Notes under the pieces: model-generated
What the model was told of the DNA's origin: nothing
Seen by the model: only the letters and a program-made list of their open reading frames with translations
The model's database searches: none
Shown: piece by piece, positions 1-7,933 of the stretch
How positions within the stretch are numbered: the first letter of the stretch is position 1
Layout of the letters: each line of letters opens with the position of its first letter
From: DTU052 sp050951725
GTDB taxonomy: Bacteria > Bacillota > Syntrophomonadia > Syntrophomonadales > DTU052
Assembly: GCA_050951725.1 (NCBI GenBank)
Contig: JBMNJO010000012.1
Coordinates: forward strand, 186,001-250,000
Direction: 5' to 3'
DNA length: 64,000 nucleotides
Position numbers and translations under genes: made by a program

Positions 1-19
1 GTTAGGGTAGTCCCAAAAC

Positions 20-162
20 CAGCTGTCGGCTTGACTTGTCGGGGTGTGGCGTGTTAACCTTTTGTTGTCGGTTGCGCATTTTTGCAACCGCATGGTCCGG
101 GTATGGAAGCGGCGCAAGCCCACCTGGGATCAGCGAGTCTCTAAAATGTGGAGGTGTTTTTA
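20..162 (+). ncRNA. Probable ribosomal protein L21 leader
   Basis: The 5' end of the window is non-coding and lies directly before rplU. It contains a perfect 7-bp hairpin (69-75 pairing with 84-90, 8-nt loop), then a G/C-rich segment running to the Shine-Dalgarno sequence at 150-156. Low-GC Gram-positive rplU genes usually carry an autoregulatory L21 leader RNA here, and position and general layout agree. I did not fold the whole leader, and its true 5' end may lie outside the window. A covariance-model hit would settle it. Confidence 0.5.
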
Positions 163-474
163 TTGTACGCTGTTATTAAAACCGGCGGCAAACAGTACCG
201 GGTTCAGGAGGGAGAAGTCCTGAAACTGGAGAAACTGGCCGCAGATGTTGGTGAAACCGTAGAATTTGACCAGGTTCTGGCGCTTAAGACCGAGGATGAA
301 CTCAAGGTTGGTACTCCATATGTTGAGGGAGCCACAGTTCAGGGTACAGTGTTGGGACAAGGCAAAGCAAAAAAGATCATAGTATTTAAGTACAAGCCCA
401 AAAAAAATTACCGTAAGAAGCAAGGTCACCGTCAGCCGTTTACCAGTGTTCGTATCGAGAAAATAATGTTCTGA
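163..474 (+). CDS. rplU: 50S ribosomal protein L21
   Basis: L21 binds 23S rRNA in the large subunit. The protein opens MYAVIKTGGKQYRVQEG, the usual L21 N-terminus, and ends with the basic KKNYRKKQGHRQP stretch that contacts RNA. I chose the TTG at 163 because GGAGGTG lies at 150-156, six bases upstream, and because it gives 103 residues, the usual length. The GTG at 148 overlaps the ribosome binding site and would add five residues not seen in the family. It is first in the rplU-prp-rpmA cluster; prp begins two bases after its stop. Confidence 0.95.
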   Translation: MYAVIKTGGKQYRVQEGEVLKLEKLAADVGETVEFDQVLALKTEDELKVGTPYVEGATVQGTVLGQGKAKKIIVFKYKPKKNYRKKQGHRQPFTSVRIEKIMF

Positions 475-476
475 TC

Positions 477-809
477 ATGGTCAGGGTTGAGTTGTGCAAA
501 GACCGTAATGATGTGATCAAGTCTTTCCGAGTGGAGGGACACACTGGTTATGCCGACCACGGTCAGGACATAATCTGTGCAGGGATCTCCGCGATAACTC
601 AAACAGCCCTGCTTGGTTTGCTGCATTACCTGAAAAAGAAACCGGTTTACCAAAGAGAAGATGGACTGTTAACCTGCACGCTGGAACGGGAATTAAGCCT
701 TGATGATGCGTTGAAAGCGCAGACTATATTGGGAACCATGGAAATGGGATTAAGGGAAATCGAGTTTCAATATCATGATTTTATCGAAATACGAATCAGG
801 AGGTGTTAA
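477..809 (+). CDS. prp: Ribosomal-processing cysteine protease Prp (YsxB family)
   Basis: Prp removes the N-terminal extension of ribosomal protein L27 in Firmicutes. The protein is 110 residues, and the catalytic pair is visible as His22 in VEGHTGYADHG and Cys34 in DIICAGISA, at the spacing known for the family. It lies between rplU and rpmA, its usual place. The next gene encodes an L27 that still has the extension (LQLF before AHKKG), so protease and substrate are neighbours. It starts with ATG two bases after the rplU stop and is probably translationally coupled. Confidence 0.93.
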   Translation: MVRVELCKDRNDVIKSFRVEGHTGYADHGQDIICAGISAITQTALLGLLHYLKKKPVYQREDGLLTCTLERELSLDDALKAQTILGTMEMGLREIEFQYHDFIEIRIRRC

Positions 810-811
810 GT

Positions 812-1105
812 ATGTTTCATATAGATCTACAACTCTTTGCTCACAAAAAAGGTGTTGGAAGTTCCAGAAACGGCAGGGACAGCGAGTCCAAACGCCTGGG
901 AGTCAAGAAGTATGACGGCCAGATGGTTACTGCTGGAAATATCATAGTAAGGCAGAGAGGTACCAAGGTTCACCCGGGGAACAATGTTGGACTGGGTGGC
1001 GATGACACCATTTTTGCCACTATCGATGGTTTAGTCAAATTTGAACGCAAAGGCAAGAATAAGAAACAGGTTAGTGTTTACCCCGTTGCTGACCTGACCA
1101 TGTAA
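812..1105 (+). CDS. rpmA: 50S ribosomal protein L27, precursor form
   Basis: L27 reaches the peptidyl-transferase centre with its N-terminus. The protein begins MFHIDLQLFAHKKGVGSS. The first nine residues are the Firmicute extension that Prp cleaves after Phe9, exposing AHKKG. The body (NGRDSESKRLGVKKYDGQ, GTKVHPGNNVGLGGDDTIFA) is typical. I chose the ATG at 812 because AGGAGG at 798-803 precedes it by eight bases; the in-frame GTG at 803 overlaps that site. Length 97 residues. A rho-independent terminator follows. Confidence 0.96.
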   Translation: MFHIDLQLFAHKKGVGSSRNGRDSESKRLGVKKYDGQMVTAGNIIVRQRGTKVHPGNNVGLGGDDTIFATIDGLVKFERKGKNKKQVSVYPVADLTM

Positions 1106-1172
1106 GAAAAGAATGGCGACAATATAAAAGGATACTTGAAAGAACTTGTAGAAAACATGCAAGAGCAGCTTA

Positions 1173-1201
1173 CCCCTGGCTAAAGCCCAGGGGTTGTTTT
1201 T
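1173..1201 (+). terminator. Terminator after rpmA
   Basis: A 7-bp GC-rich stem (CCCCTGG at 1173-1179 with CCAGGGG at 1187-1193), 7-nt loop, followed by TTGTTTTTA. It lies 14 bases before the next start codon, so it may only attenuate transcription into the spo0B-obg genes. Confidence 0.8.
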
Positions 1202-1214
1202 ACTGGAGGGTAGT

Positions 1215-1670
1215 ATGGATACCGTAAAAGTGGCGCGATTGCTGAGTCGTCAGCGGCATGATTATGCGAATCACCTTCAGGTTATCAAAGGCTATATGGA
1301 GCTTAAGATGCCGGAAAGGGCCCTGGAATATTTGGATTCCGCGGTCAGGGAACTGGCCCAGGAAAGCCGCCTGTTCAATTTCCTTCCACCTGCCATGTCT
1401 ATACTGCTATTTGAACTGCAGTTGTGGGCTCGGGACCGCGGGATATGCTTAAGACTGGGCGAGCTTGCGGTCAATGATTCTGCAGATACGGGATTTCCCC
1501 AAGAATTAACCGAATTGTACCAGATTTTGGAGGATATCAAAGTCCCGGATGGTGAGGAGGAATTTGAGGTCCGGCTGGATTTGGTGGAGGATAAAGGGCA
1601 GATGCTTATTAGGCTCATCTGGTCTGGTGAATCAGAGACGGTCCGGCGTGAGATAGTATTAACGAGGTGA
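1215..1670 (+). CDS. Spo0B-like sporulation phosphotransferase
   Basis: Spo0B relays phosphate from Spo0F to Spo0A in the Bacillus sporulation phosphorelay. This 151-residue protein has the Spo0B-type helical motif RQRHDYANHLQVIKGY, with the candidate phospho-accepting His at residue 15, and an acidic C-terminal half as expected for a degenerate ATPase-like domain. The ATG at 1215 follows GGAGGG at 1205-1210. Position between rpmA and obg matches Bacillus. Most Clostridia are thought to activate Spo0A directly through orphan kinases, so the biochemical role here is uncertain. No Spo0F homologue is visible in this window. Confidence 0.75.
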   Translation: MDTVKVARLLSRQRHDYANHLQVIKGYMELKMPERALEYLDSAVRELAQESRLFNFLPPAMSILLFELQLWARDRGICLRLGELAVNDSADTGFPQELTELYQILEDIKVPDGEEEFEVRLDLVEDKGQMLIRLIWSGESETVRREIVLTR

Positions 1671-1674
1671 TATC

Positions 1675-2937
1675 GTGTTTGTAGATCAGGCCCGAATCTT
1701 CGTCAAAGGCGGTGACGGTGGCAACGGCGTAGTAGCTTTCCGCCGTGAAAAATACGTGTCGCAAGGAGGACCATCGGGAGGCGATGGCGGGAGAGGGGCC
1801 AATATAGTCTTTCAGGCCCATGAGGGTCTGCGTACCTTGATGGACTTTCGCTACCGCCGGCATTATAAAGGTGAACGGGGCCAACATGGACAGGGTAAGA
1901 ACATGCACGGCGCCGGAGCCTCAGATTTGGTTATCAAGGTTCCGGTAGGTACAGTTATTAAGGATGCTGATACCGGTGATGTCCTGGCGGATCTGGTGAG
2001 GCACGGCCAGACCTTTATTGGTGCCAAAGGGGGAAGAGGAGGCAGAGGCAATGCGCGCTTTGCATCCTCTACGCACCGCGCACCTGCATTTGCTGAAAAA
2101 GGGGAACCGGGGGCTGAACACTGGCTGATCCTGGAGCTGAAACTGCTGGCCGACGTGGGATTGGTAGGTTTCCCGAACGCAGGCAAATCGACCCTCATCA
2201 CCAAGATATCGGCCGCCCGCCCGAAAATTGCGGATTATCCTTTTACCACCCTGGTCCCTAACCTGGGGGTGGTTGAGGTCGCTCCCGGTGAAACTTTTGT
2301 GGTGGCTGATATTCCTGGCCTGATCTCCGGTGCTCACCAGGGGGCTGGACTGGGACATGAATTCTTACGCCATATCGAACGCACCCGGGTTCTGGTATTC
2401 GTACTGGATTGCTCGGGGCTGGCAGAGCGCGATCCCGTGGCGGATTACGAGACTCTTCTGCAGGAACTCAGGTTGTATCGCCCGGATCTTTTGGAGCGGC
2501 CGCGGTTAATTGCCGCCAACAAGATTGATGCCCCGGGTGCAGCGGAGATCATAACCGGTCTGCGGGAGCACATTATAGATACCGAGGTATTTCCGATTTC
2601 TGCCCTCACTGGTGAGGGGGTAGACGAACTTGTGAAACGGATATATGTGACGCTGTCCCAGATCCAGGAGGTTCCGCAGGTTGCGGAAGAGATAGTAGTT
2701 ACACGCTTCAAGGAGGACATCCCCTTTAAAATACGCAAAACCAACGGGACCTATGAAATCAGCGGTGACCGCATCGAAAAACTGGTTTCTATGACCAATT
2801 TCGATAACGATGAGGCCCTGCCAAGATTTCAGCATATCATTGAGAAGATGGGGATAAATCAGGCTTTGCGGGAAAAAGGGATCAAGCCCGGCGACCTGGT
2901 ACGTATTCTGGACCTGGAATTTGAGTACCAGGAGTAG
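1675..2937 (+). CDS. obgE: Ribosome-associated GTPase Obg
   Basis: Obg is an essential GTPase in 50S assembly and stress signalling. Domain order is clear: glycine-rich Obg fold (about 1-157, GGDGGNGVVAFRREKYV), G domain (about 158-330) with P-loop GFPNAGKST, switch/G3 DIPGLISGA, G4 NKID and G5 SAL, then a C-terminal OCT domain to residue 420, typical of Gram-positive forms. The GTG start at 1675 follows GAGGTGAT and sits four bases after the spo0B-like stop, so the two are co-transcribed. Confidence 0.96.
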   Translation: MFVDQARIFVKGGDGGNGVVAFRREKYVSQGGPSGGDGGRGANIVFQAHEGLRTLMDFRYRRHYKGERGQHGQGKNMHGAGASDLVIKVPVGTVIKDADTGDVLADLVRHGQTFIGAKGGRGGRGNARFASSTHRAPAFAEKGEPGAEHWLILELKLLADVGLVGFPNAGKSTLITKISAARPKIADYPFTTLVPNLGVVEVAPGETFVVADIPGLISGAHQGAGLGHEFLRHIERTRVLVFVLDCSGLAERDPVADYETLLQELRLYRPDLLERPRLIAANKIDAPGAAEIITGLREHIIDTEVFPISALTGEGVDELVKRIYVTLSQIQEVPQVAEEIVVTRFKEDIPFKIRKTNGTYEISGDRIEKLVSMTNFDNDEALPRFQHIIEKMGINQALREKGIKPGDLVRILDLEFEYQE

Positions 2938-2945
2938 GAAAAGTT

Positions 2946-4112
2946 TTGACGAAAGATCTATCAGTTGTAGTCAGGGGGAGGATTTTGGATACTCGAAAAG
3001 ACTTGCAAAAATGCCGCCGGATAGTGATTAAGGTCGGCACCAGCACCATTACTCACGCCAGCGGAAAGATAAACCTATCAAGACTGGAAAAGCTCGCCCG
3101 GGAGTTAGCCGATCTGCATAACGAGGGCCGGGAGGTACTTCTGGTTACCTCGGGCGCAGTGGCCGCAGGGGTTGGAAGATTGGGACACCGCGATTATCCG
3201 AAAACCTTGCCGCTCAAGCAGGCCCTGGCAGCTATAGGTCAGGGAGCCCTTCTGCACCTGTACGAAAAGTTCTTTGCCGAATATGGCAAGGATATTGCCC
3301 AGGTTCTGCTCACCAAGGACGACTTTGATGAGAGGTTGAGGTACCTCAATGCACGCAATACCCTGACCACACTGCTTCAATTGGGGGCCATCCCGGTCAT
3401 CAATGAGAATGATACCGTAGTGGTTGAAGAGATCAAATTTGGTGACAATGATACCCTTTCCGCACTGGTAGCAGAGATAGTGGATGCTGATCTCCTTATT
3501 ATCCTCACTGATATTGACGGTTTGTACAGTGATGACCCGCACGTAAACACCGAGGCTGAACTGTACAGGGAGTTGGACGAAATCCCTGATATCGTGGAAA
3601 AGGGCCTGAGAGGGAAGGGAACCAGGTTCTCCAGTGGCGGTATGTATACCAAACTGCTGGCAGCCCGTACCGCCATGGCTTCAGGAATACCCCTGGTGGT
3701 TGCCAATGGCCGGGAACCGGGTGCGGTTCGAGGTATAGTCGATGGCCAGCGTATTGGTACTCTTTTTAAGCCCAAGGAAGGACGCATGCAGGCCCGCAAA
3801 CGCTGGATTGCCTTCGGCAGCCAGACCCACGGTAAAATTTCAGTTGATACCGGGGCCGCCGATGCAGTGGTCAAAAAAGGAAAGAGCCTGCTGCCTTCTG
3901 GAGTGGTGGCAGTTGAAGGGGAATTTGAGCGCGGTAATGTGGTATCAGTCCAAACGATTGAAGGCCGTGAAATCGGGCGGGGGATGGTTAATTATTCTGC
4001 GGATGAGATCAGAGCCATTATGGGCCGGAGGACAAATGAGATCGCCCGGGTGCTTGGGAGCAAGGATTATGATGAGGTAATTCACCGCAATAACCTGAGT
4101 CTTTTAACTTAG
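2946..4112 (+). CDS. proB: Glutamate 5-kinase
   Basis: First step of proline synthesis: ATP-dependent phosphorylation of glutamate to gamma-glutamyl phosphate in the cytoplasm. The amino-acid kinase domain shows RRIVIKVGTSTITH, LVTSGAVAAG, PVINENDTV and LTDIDGLYSDDP; a PUA domain follows from about residue 290 (GKISVDTGAADAVVKKGKSL). Start is ambiguous. TTG at 2946 has a weak AGGA upstream, while TTG at 2985 follows GGGGGAGG at 2974-2981 and gives 375 residues, closer to family length. It lies nine bases after obgE and is followed by proA. Confidence 0.94.
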   Translation: MTKDLSVVVRGRILDTRKDLQKCRRIVIKVGTSTITHASGKINLSRLEKLARELADLHNEGREVLLVTSGAVAAGVGRLGHRDYPKTLPLKQALAAIGQGALLHLYEKFFAEYGKDIAQVLLTKDDFDERLRYLNARNTLTTLLQLGAIPVINENDTVVVEEIKFGDNDTLSALVAEIVDADLLIILTDIDGLYSDDPHVNTEAELYRELDEIPDIVEKGLRGKGTRFSSGGMYTKLLAARTAMASGIPLVVANGREPGAVRGIVDGQRIGTLFKPKEGRMQARKRWIAFGSQTHGKISVDTGAADAVVKKGKSLLPSGVVAVEGEFERGNVVSVQTIEGREIGRGMVNYSADEIRAIMGRRTNEIARVLGSKDYDEVIHRNNLSLLT

Positions 4113-4213
4113 ACCGGTATGGTATCGATTACAGGACTGGTTTAATCACCAGTGTTTCATACAAACGATAGGAAATGATATCTGCTGATTGTTGATAAAA
4201 GGGGGTATGGGAT

Positions 4214-5467
4214 GTGATTCAAGCCCGGATGGAGGAACTGGGAAGAAAGGCCAAAGAGGCAGCGCGGTACCTGATGCTGGCATCTACTGACCAGAAAAAC
4301 AGGGCCTTGCAGAAAATGGCCGGGGCCCTGGCAGCCAAAAGTGAAGCGATCTTAGGCGCGAATCAAATAGATATGGATGAAGGACGGCGTAAAGGGTTGT
4401 CCACTACCCTGCTCGACCGATTGATGCTCAGCCCCAAGCGGATCGAGGAGATGGCGGAAGGATTGTTGGCACTGGCCGCTCTGCCCGATCCGGTGGGTGA
4501 GGTGGTCGAGATGCACCGGCGCCCCAACGGCCTGGAAGTGGGTAAGATACGCGTGCCTCTTGGAGTGGTGGGAATTATCTACGAAGCCCGCCCCAACGTG
4601 ACTGCCGATGCAGCCGGACTGTGTCTGAAGACAGGAAATGCTATTATCCTGCGCGGTGGCAGTGAGGCCTTCAACTCCAACCAGGCTATTGCCCGGGTCT
4701 TAGCGGAAGCGGCGGTTGCCGCCGGAATCCATGAGGGAGCTATCCAACTGGTGGATACCACCGATAGAGAGGCTGCCAATATACTTATGAAAATGAACCG
4801 TTATGTGGATGTCCTGATCCCACGCGGCGGGGCGGGGTTGATCCAGACCGTCGTTAACAGTGCCACGGTCCCAGTGATCGAGACCGGGGTAGGCAATTGT
4901 CACACCTATATTGACCAGGATGCTGACCTGGATATGGCCCTGGAGATAGCTATCAATGCCAAATGCCAGCGACCCTCAGTGTGCAATGCTATGGAGTCTC
5001 TGCTGGTCCATGAAGCAGTAGCTGACGAGTTCCTGCCGCGACTGGCCAGTGTTATGCAGGAACGTCAGGTTGAGCTGCGGGGATGTGAAAGATTTAAAGG
5101 GATAGACCCCGGTATAAAGGCTGCGGAGGATTCTGACTGGGAGACAGAATTCCTGGACTTCATCCTGGCCGTCAAGGTGGTTAAGGATCTGGATGAGGCC
5201 ATGGAACATATAAACAGATACGGGACCGGCCACTCCGAAGCAATTGTGACCAGGAGCTATGAGAGGGCCCGGCGCTTTTTGGCTGGTGTTGATGCAGCTG
5301 CAGTCTTCGTCAATGCATCCACCAGGTTTACCGATGGCTTTCAGTTTGGCCTGGGGGCGGAAATCGGCATCAGTACCCAGAAACTGCATGCCCGAGGCCC
5401 AATGGGTCTAAAGGAACTTACCTCGACCAAGTACATCATCTATGGAAATGGCCAGATCCGGCAATAG
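4214..5467 (+). CDS. proA: Gamma-glutamyl phosphate reductase
   Basis: Second step of proline synthesis: NADPH-dependent reduction of gamma-glutamyl phosphate to glutamate 5-semialdehyde. The 417-residue protein is full length. Diagnostic stretches are PLGVVGIIYEARPNVTADAA and NAKCQRPSVCNAMESLLVHE, the second containing the catalytic Cys. The start is GTG at 4214 with GGGGGTATGGGAT upstream. About 100 bases separate it from proB. That gap holds a small hairpin (ACTGGT at 4136-4141 with ACCAGT at 4148-4153) and no other signal I recognise. Confidence 0.95.
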   Translation: MIQARMEELGRKAKEAARYLMLASTDQKNRALQKMAGALAAKSEAILGANQIDMDEGRRKGLSTTLLDRLMLSPKRIEEMAEGLLALAALPDPVGEVVEMHRRPNGLEVGKIRVPLGVVGIIYEARPNVTADAAGLCLKTGNAIILRGGSEAFNSNQAIARVLAEAAVAAGIHEGAIQLVDTTDREAANILMKMNRYVDVLIPRGGAGLIQTVVNSATVPVIETGVGNCHTYIDQDADLDMALEIAINAKCQRPSVCNAMESLLVHEAVADEFLPRLASVMQERQVELRGCERFKGIDPGIKAAEDSDWETEFLDFILAVKVVKDLDEAMEHINRYGTGHSEAIVTRSYERARRFLAGVDAAAVFVNASTRFTDGFQFGLGAEIGISTQKLHARGPMGLKELTSTKYIIYGNGQIRQ

Positions 5468-5475
5468 GGCATGGT

Positions 5476-5553
5476 ACTGACCTCTGGTCAGTGATGATGC
5501 GCAGATGGCATTGTGGTAATGGGGACCAGGAGCGTTTTGTTGATTTGGTCCCC
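5476..5553 (+). repeat. Two short perfect hairpins after proA
   Basis: ACTGACC (5476-5482) pairs with GGTCAGT (5486-5492) around a 3-nt loop. GGGGACCA (5521-5528) pairs with TGGTCCCC (5546-5553) around 17 nt. Neither has a T-run. They precede the true terminator and may stabilise the proBA mRNA end. Confidence 0.5.
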
Positions 5554-5585
5554 GCATCCATATAGTACGAGTCTCCATAAACAAG

Positions 5586-5622
5586 ATCCCGTACCACGTG
5601 AAGTGTTACGGGATTGTTTTTT
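5586..5622 (+). terminator. Rho-independent terminator of proBA
   Basis: ATCCCGTA at 5586-5593 pairs with TACGGGAT at 5607-5614, with further pairing inside (CAC/GTG), followed by TTGTTTTTTG. The next gene is convergent on the minus strand. Confidence 0.88.
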
Positions 5623-5658
5623 GCGTCTGTTATACCTTAAAATAATAACGCTTTTATT

Positions 5659-5847
5659 CTACTGATCGTCATCATCTGTTTCGTCATCATCCCGGCGACG
5701 GATGATCTGGGACAGAACCACCCCAAACAGCATTCCAAAGGCGATGCCCATTGCCAGGTTATCATAGATAATTCCACATGCAACGCCCAGGCACATTCCA
5801 ATCGCTATATACTGGCCCATATCGCTGTGGTCATTCTTTTTTCCCAA
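5659..5847 (-). CDS. Small glycine-rich two-helix membrane protein
   Basis: A 62-residue protein of unknown function. After a short hydrophilic start (MGKKNDHSDMGQY) there are two hydrophobic helices rich in Gly and Ala (IAIGMCLGVACGIIY and MGIAFGMLFGVVLSQII), then RRR and a strongly acidic tail (DDDETDDDDQ). Glycine-zipper proteins of this shape are common in Gram-positive bacteria. The TTG start at 5847 is supported by AAGGAGG a few bases upstream on the minus strand. It lies upstream of and antisense to nothing; the neighbouring cysteine synthase-like gene is separate on the same strand. No function can be assigned. Confidence 0.7.
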   Translation of the reverse strand: MGKKNDHSDMGQYIAIGMCLGVACGIIYDNLAMGIAFGMLFGVVLSQIIRRRDDDETDDDDQ

Positions 5848-5926
5848 CTGCTAAGCCTCCTTACCTAAACTGGATCGTCCAACTTGGCAGTATATTAACG
5901 ATTATGAAAGGCCGTCGTCCATTATA

Positions 5927-6958
5927 CTAAATAACAAGGAAATTCCTGGCCTTCAAACGTGCCTGATCCTCTTCCGGCACCGCATACTCTCTCTCCAGTA
6001 ATTTGCGCTCTTTGGCGGTTCCGCATAGCTCCGTGGACAAATAGCGCAGTCCGTTATCGTTAACTACGGTCACTATCTTTCGGGCCTGGGGGAAGTGACG
6101 AGCCGCCTTTAAAGCTGCGGCCACATTGCATCCCGAAGAGATACCACAGAATATGCCTTCCTGGCGAGCCATTTCGCGCGCTACCCGAATAGCCTCGTCT
6201 GATTCAACCTGCACTATGCCATCGATGTACTCCAGGTCTAGTATTTCGGGTATCAATCCGTCGGCAATCCCCTGGACCTTGTGCTGACCGATCTTACCTT
6301 CGGCCAGGATCGGAGATTCCTGGGGTTCTGAGATCAGTATCTTGATATCAGGGTTTTTTTCCTTCAAATAACGGGCGGTTCCGGTTACGGTCCCACCGGT
6401 TCCCTGACACATTATAAAGACATCAATGTCCCCACCGGCCTGTTCCCAGATTTCCGGTCCAGTGCTGTAATAATGAGCATCAACATTCTCCGGCCTGACG
6501 AACTGGCCAACTTCAAAAACCTGGTCCCCGTATTTCTCCTTCTGGCGGGCAACCTCCTCCAGAACTAAATCGACATCGGTTTCTGCTCCAGGAGTCAGAA
6601 CCAGCTCGGCTCCATAGGCCTGGATGGTCTTCTTCCTTTCCTCGCTCATGCCTTCGGGCATCACTATGATTACCCGGTAACCCTTGACCGCACCCACCAT
6701 ACTGGTAGAGATGCCGGTGTTACCGGTGGTCCCTTCCATGAGGATCATACCCGGTTTAAGCTCCCCGCGTTTTTCAGCCTCCTCTACTACCTGGTAAACC
6801 ACCCGGTCTTTTAGACTGCCGCTGGGGTTGGGGTATTCAAGTTTAACAAGGATTTCCGGACCTAATCCTTCGGACAATCGATTTATCCGTATCATGGGAG
6901 TAAGACCTATACTCTCCAGAACGCTTCCCAATACCCTTCTGTTTCGTTCCCAGTTCAT
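5927..6958 (-). CDS. Cysteine synthase / cystathionine beta-synthase family PLP enzyme
   Basis: A fold-type II PLP enzyme of 343 residues. The Schiff-base lysine is Lys50 in NPSGSLKDR. Other family marks are EGTTGNTGIS (substrate loop), GTGGTVTGTARYLKEKNP (phosphate-binding glycine loop), and the C-terminal GIFCGISSGCNVAAALK. The most likely reaction is beta-replacement of O-acetylserine by sulfide to give cysteine; a cystathionine beta-synthase role is possible because the two groups cannot be separated by eye. No CBS-pair regulatory domain is present. It stands alone between a small membrane protein gene and a Cys-cluster gene, with no sulfur-uptake genes nearby. Confidence 0.88.
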   Translation of the reverse strand: MNWERNRRVLGSVLESIGLTPMIRINRLSEGLGPEILVKLEYPNPSGSLKDRVVYQVVEEAEKRGELKPGMILMEGTTGNTGISTSMVGAVKGYRVIIVMPEGMSEERKKTIQAYGAELVLTPGAETDVDLVLEEVARQKEKYGDQVFEVGQFVRPENVDAHYYSTGPEIWEQAGGDIDVFIMCQGTGGTVTGTARYLKEKNPDIKILISEPQESPILAEGKIGQHKVQGIADGLIPEILDLEYIDGIVQVESDEAIRVAREMARQEGIFCGISSGCNVAAALKAARHFPQARKIVTVVNDNGLRYLSTELCGTAKERKLLEREYAVPEEDQARLKARNFLVI

Positions 6959-7024
6959 CCAGCAATACCTCCAGTATTTAACTTAGTAGCGATAATCCTC
7001 CATATATGATTTGACTTACTTACC

Positions 7025-7648
7025 TTACAAGGGCCATTCCGAGCCATAGCAAACAGGGCGTATTATGCTGGCTGACTCCTGCTTAGGAAGGTGGCTCCCC
7101 GGTAAATCCTCCTTGGACAATACCTCAGCCATGATACTGTCCAGACTTGATAGAATGGAACTCCAATTCCCCGGATTACGCAGAGAAAGGTTTTCCTGGC
7201 TCAGACGTAAGGCCAGGTAGTTGTTTAACTGAATCTCGTATTCCTCCAGGTGGTCAAAGTATTCTTTCCAATGAACAAGTTTGTCCTCCTGTCGCCAGGC
7301 TATACCTGGACAGACAAAATGGCGACAAACCGATTCGCGCAGTTCCATGGGCAACAGACAACCCTTTTGGGTACTGTGGAATTGACAGTGTAAGGAACCA
7401 TCTCCCTCCGGGACACTGTTCACGGTTATTGAAGCATCCAGTACTGTCAAATTGGGAAGCTTGGCAATGTAATCAATCAGTTCCGGACGCTCCCTATTTA
7501 TAAAGAAAAGGTCTGTCGGGTAGAACACCGGCGAATAATACCCGCAACAGCCCTTGTTGTCCCGGCGTGGACAATCTGCACACAGATCAACCTCAATGAA
7601 GCTGCGCAACCCTCTCCGGTGGAATACCAGATTGATTTTCTGTAACAT
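7025..7648 (-). CDS. Cysteine-cluster protein, possible metal-binding (YkgJ-like pattern)
   Basis: A 207-residue soluble protein with two Cys groups: CADCPRRDNKGCC near the N-terminus, and CQFHSTQKGC followed by CRHFVCPG in the middle. The pattern resembles proteins that hold zinc or an iron-sulfur centre through a CxxC...CC cluster, but I do not recognise a defined family. I prefer the ATG at 7648 (MLQKINLVF), preceded on the minus strand by GACGGAG at suitable spacing, over the upstream start at 7693. A second protein with a related Cys pattern is encoded at 14375-14875. Function unknown. Confidence 0.65.
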   Translation of the reverse strand: MLQKINLVFHRRGLRSFIEVDLCADCPRRDNKGCCGYYSPVFYPTDLFFINRERPELIDYIAKLPNLTVLDASITVNSVPEGDGSLHCQFHSTQKGCLLPMELRESVCRHFVCPGIAWRQEDKLVHWKEYFDHLEEYEIQLNNYLALRLSQENLSLRNPGNWSSILSSLDSIMAEVLSKEDLPGSHLPKQESASIIRPVCYGSEWPL

Positions 7649-7933
7649 GACAAATTCTCCGTCCCTTAACGTCTGTTCCACACATAACAGCAACCAATCA
7701 GCTAGCCATATTGATTCCTCGGTACATCACCTGTCAATGAGCGGAATCATGGAAAAACTAATCCATGCTAACCTCTATCATTATAGCCATTTTCCACTCG
7801 TGACCCAACCCTTAAGTAGTTAATAAAGATCGGGGCTTGCTATTGGAGCAGTTCCAAAAGATAAATACCGGCATTATTACGAAAGCAGATTGGCGAGATC
7901 CAGATGGAGAAGAGTACGTGCGGAAAGCAGGGA

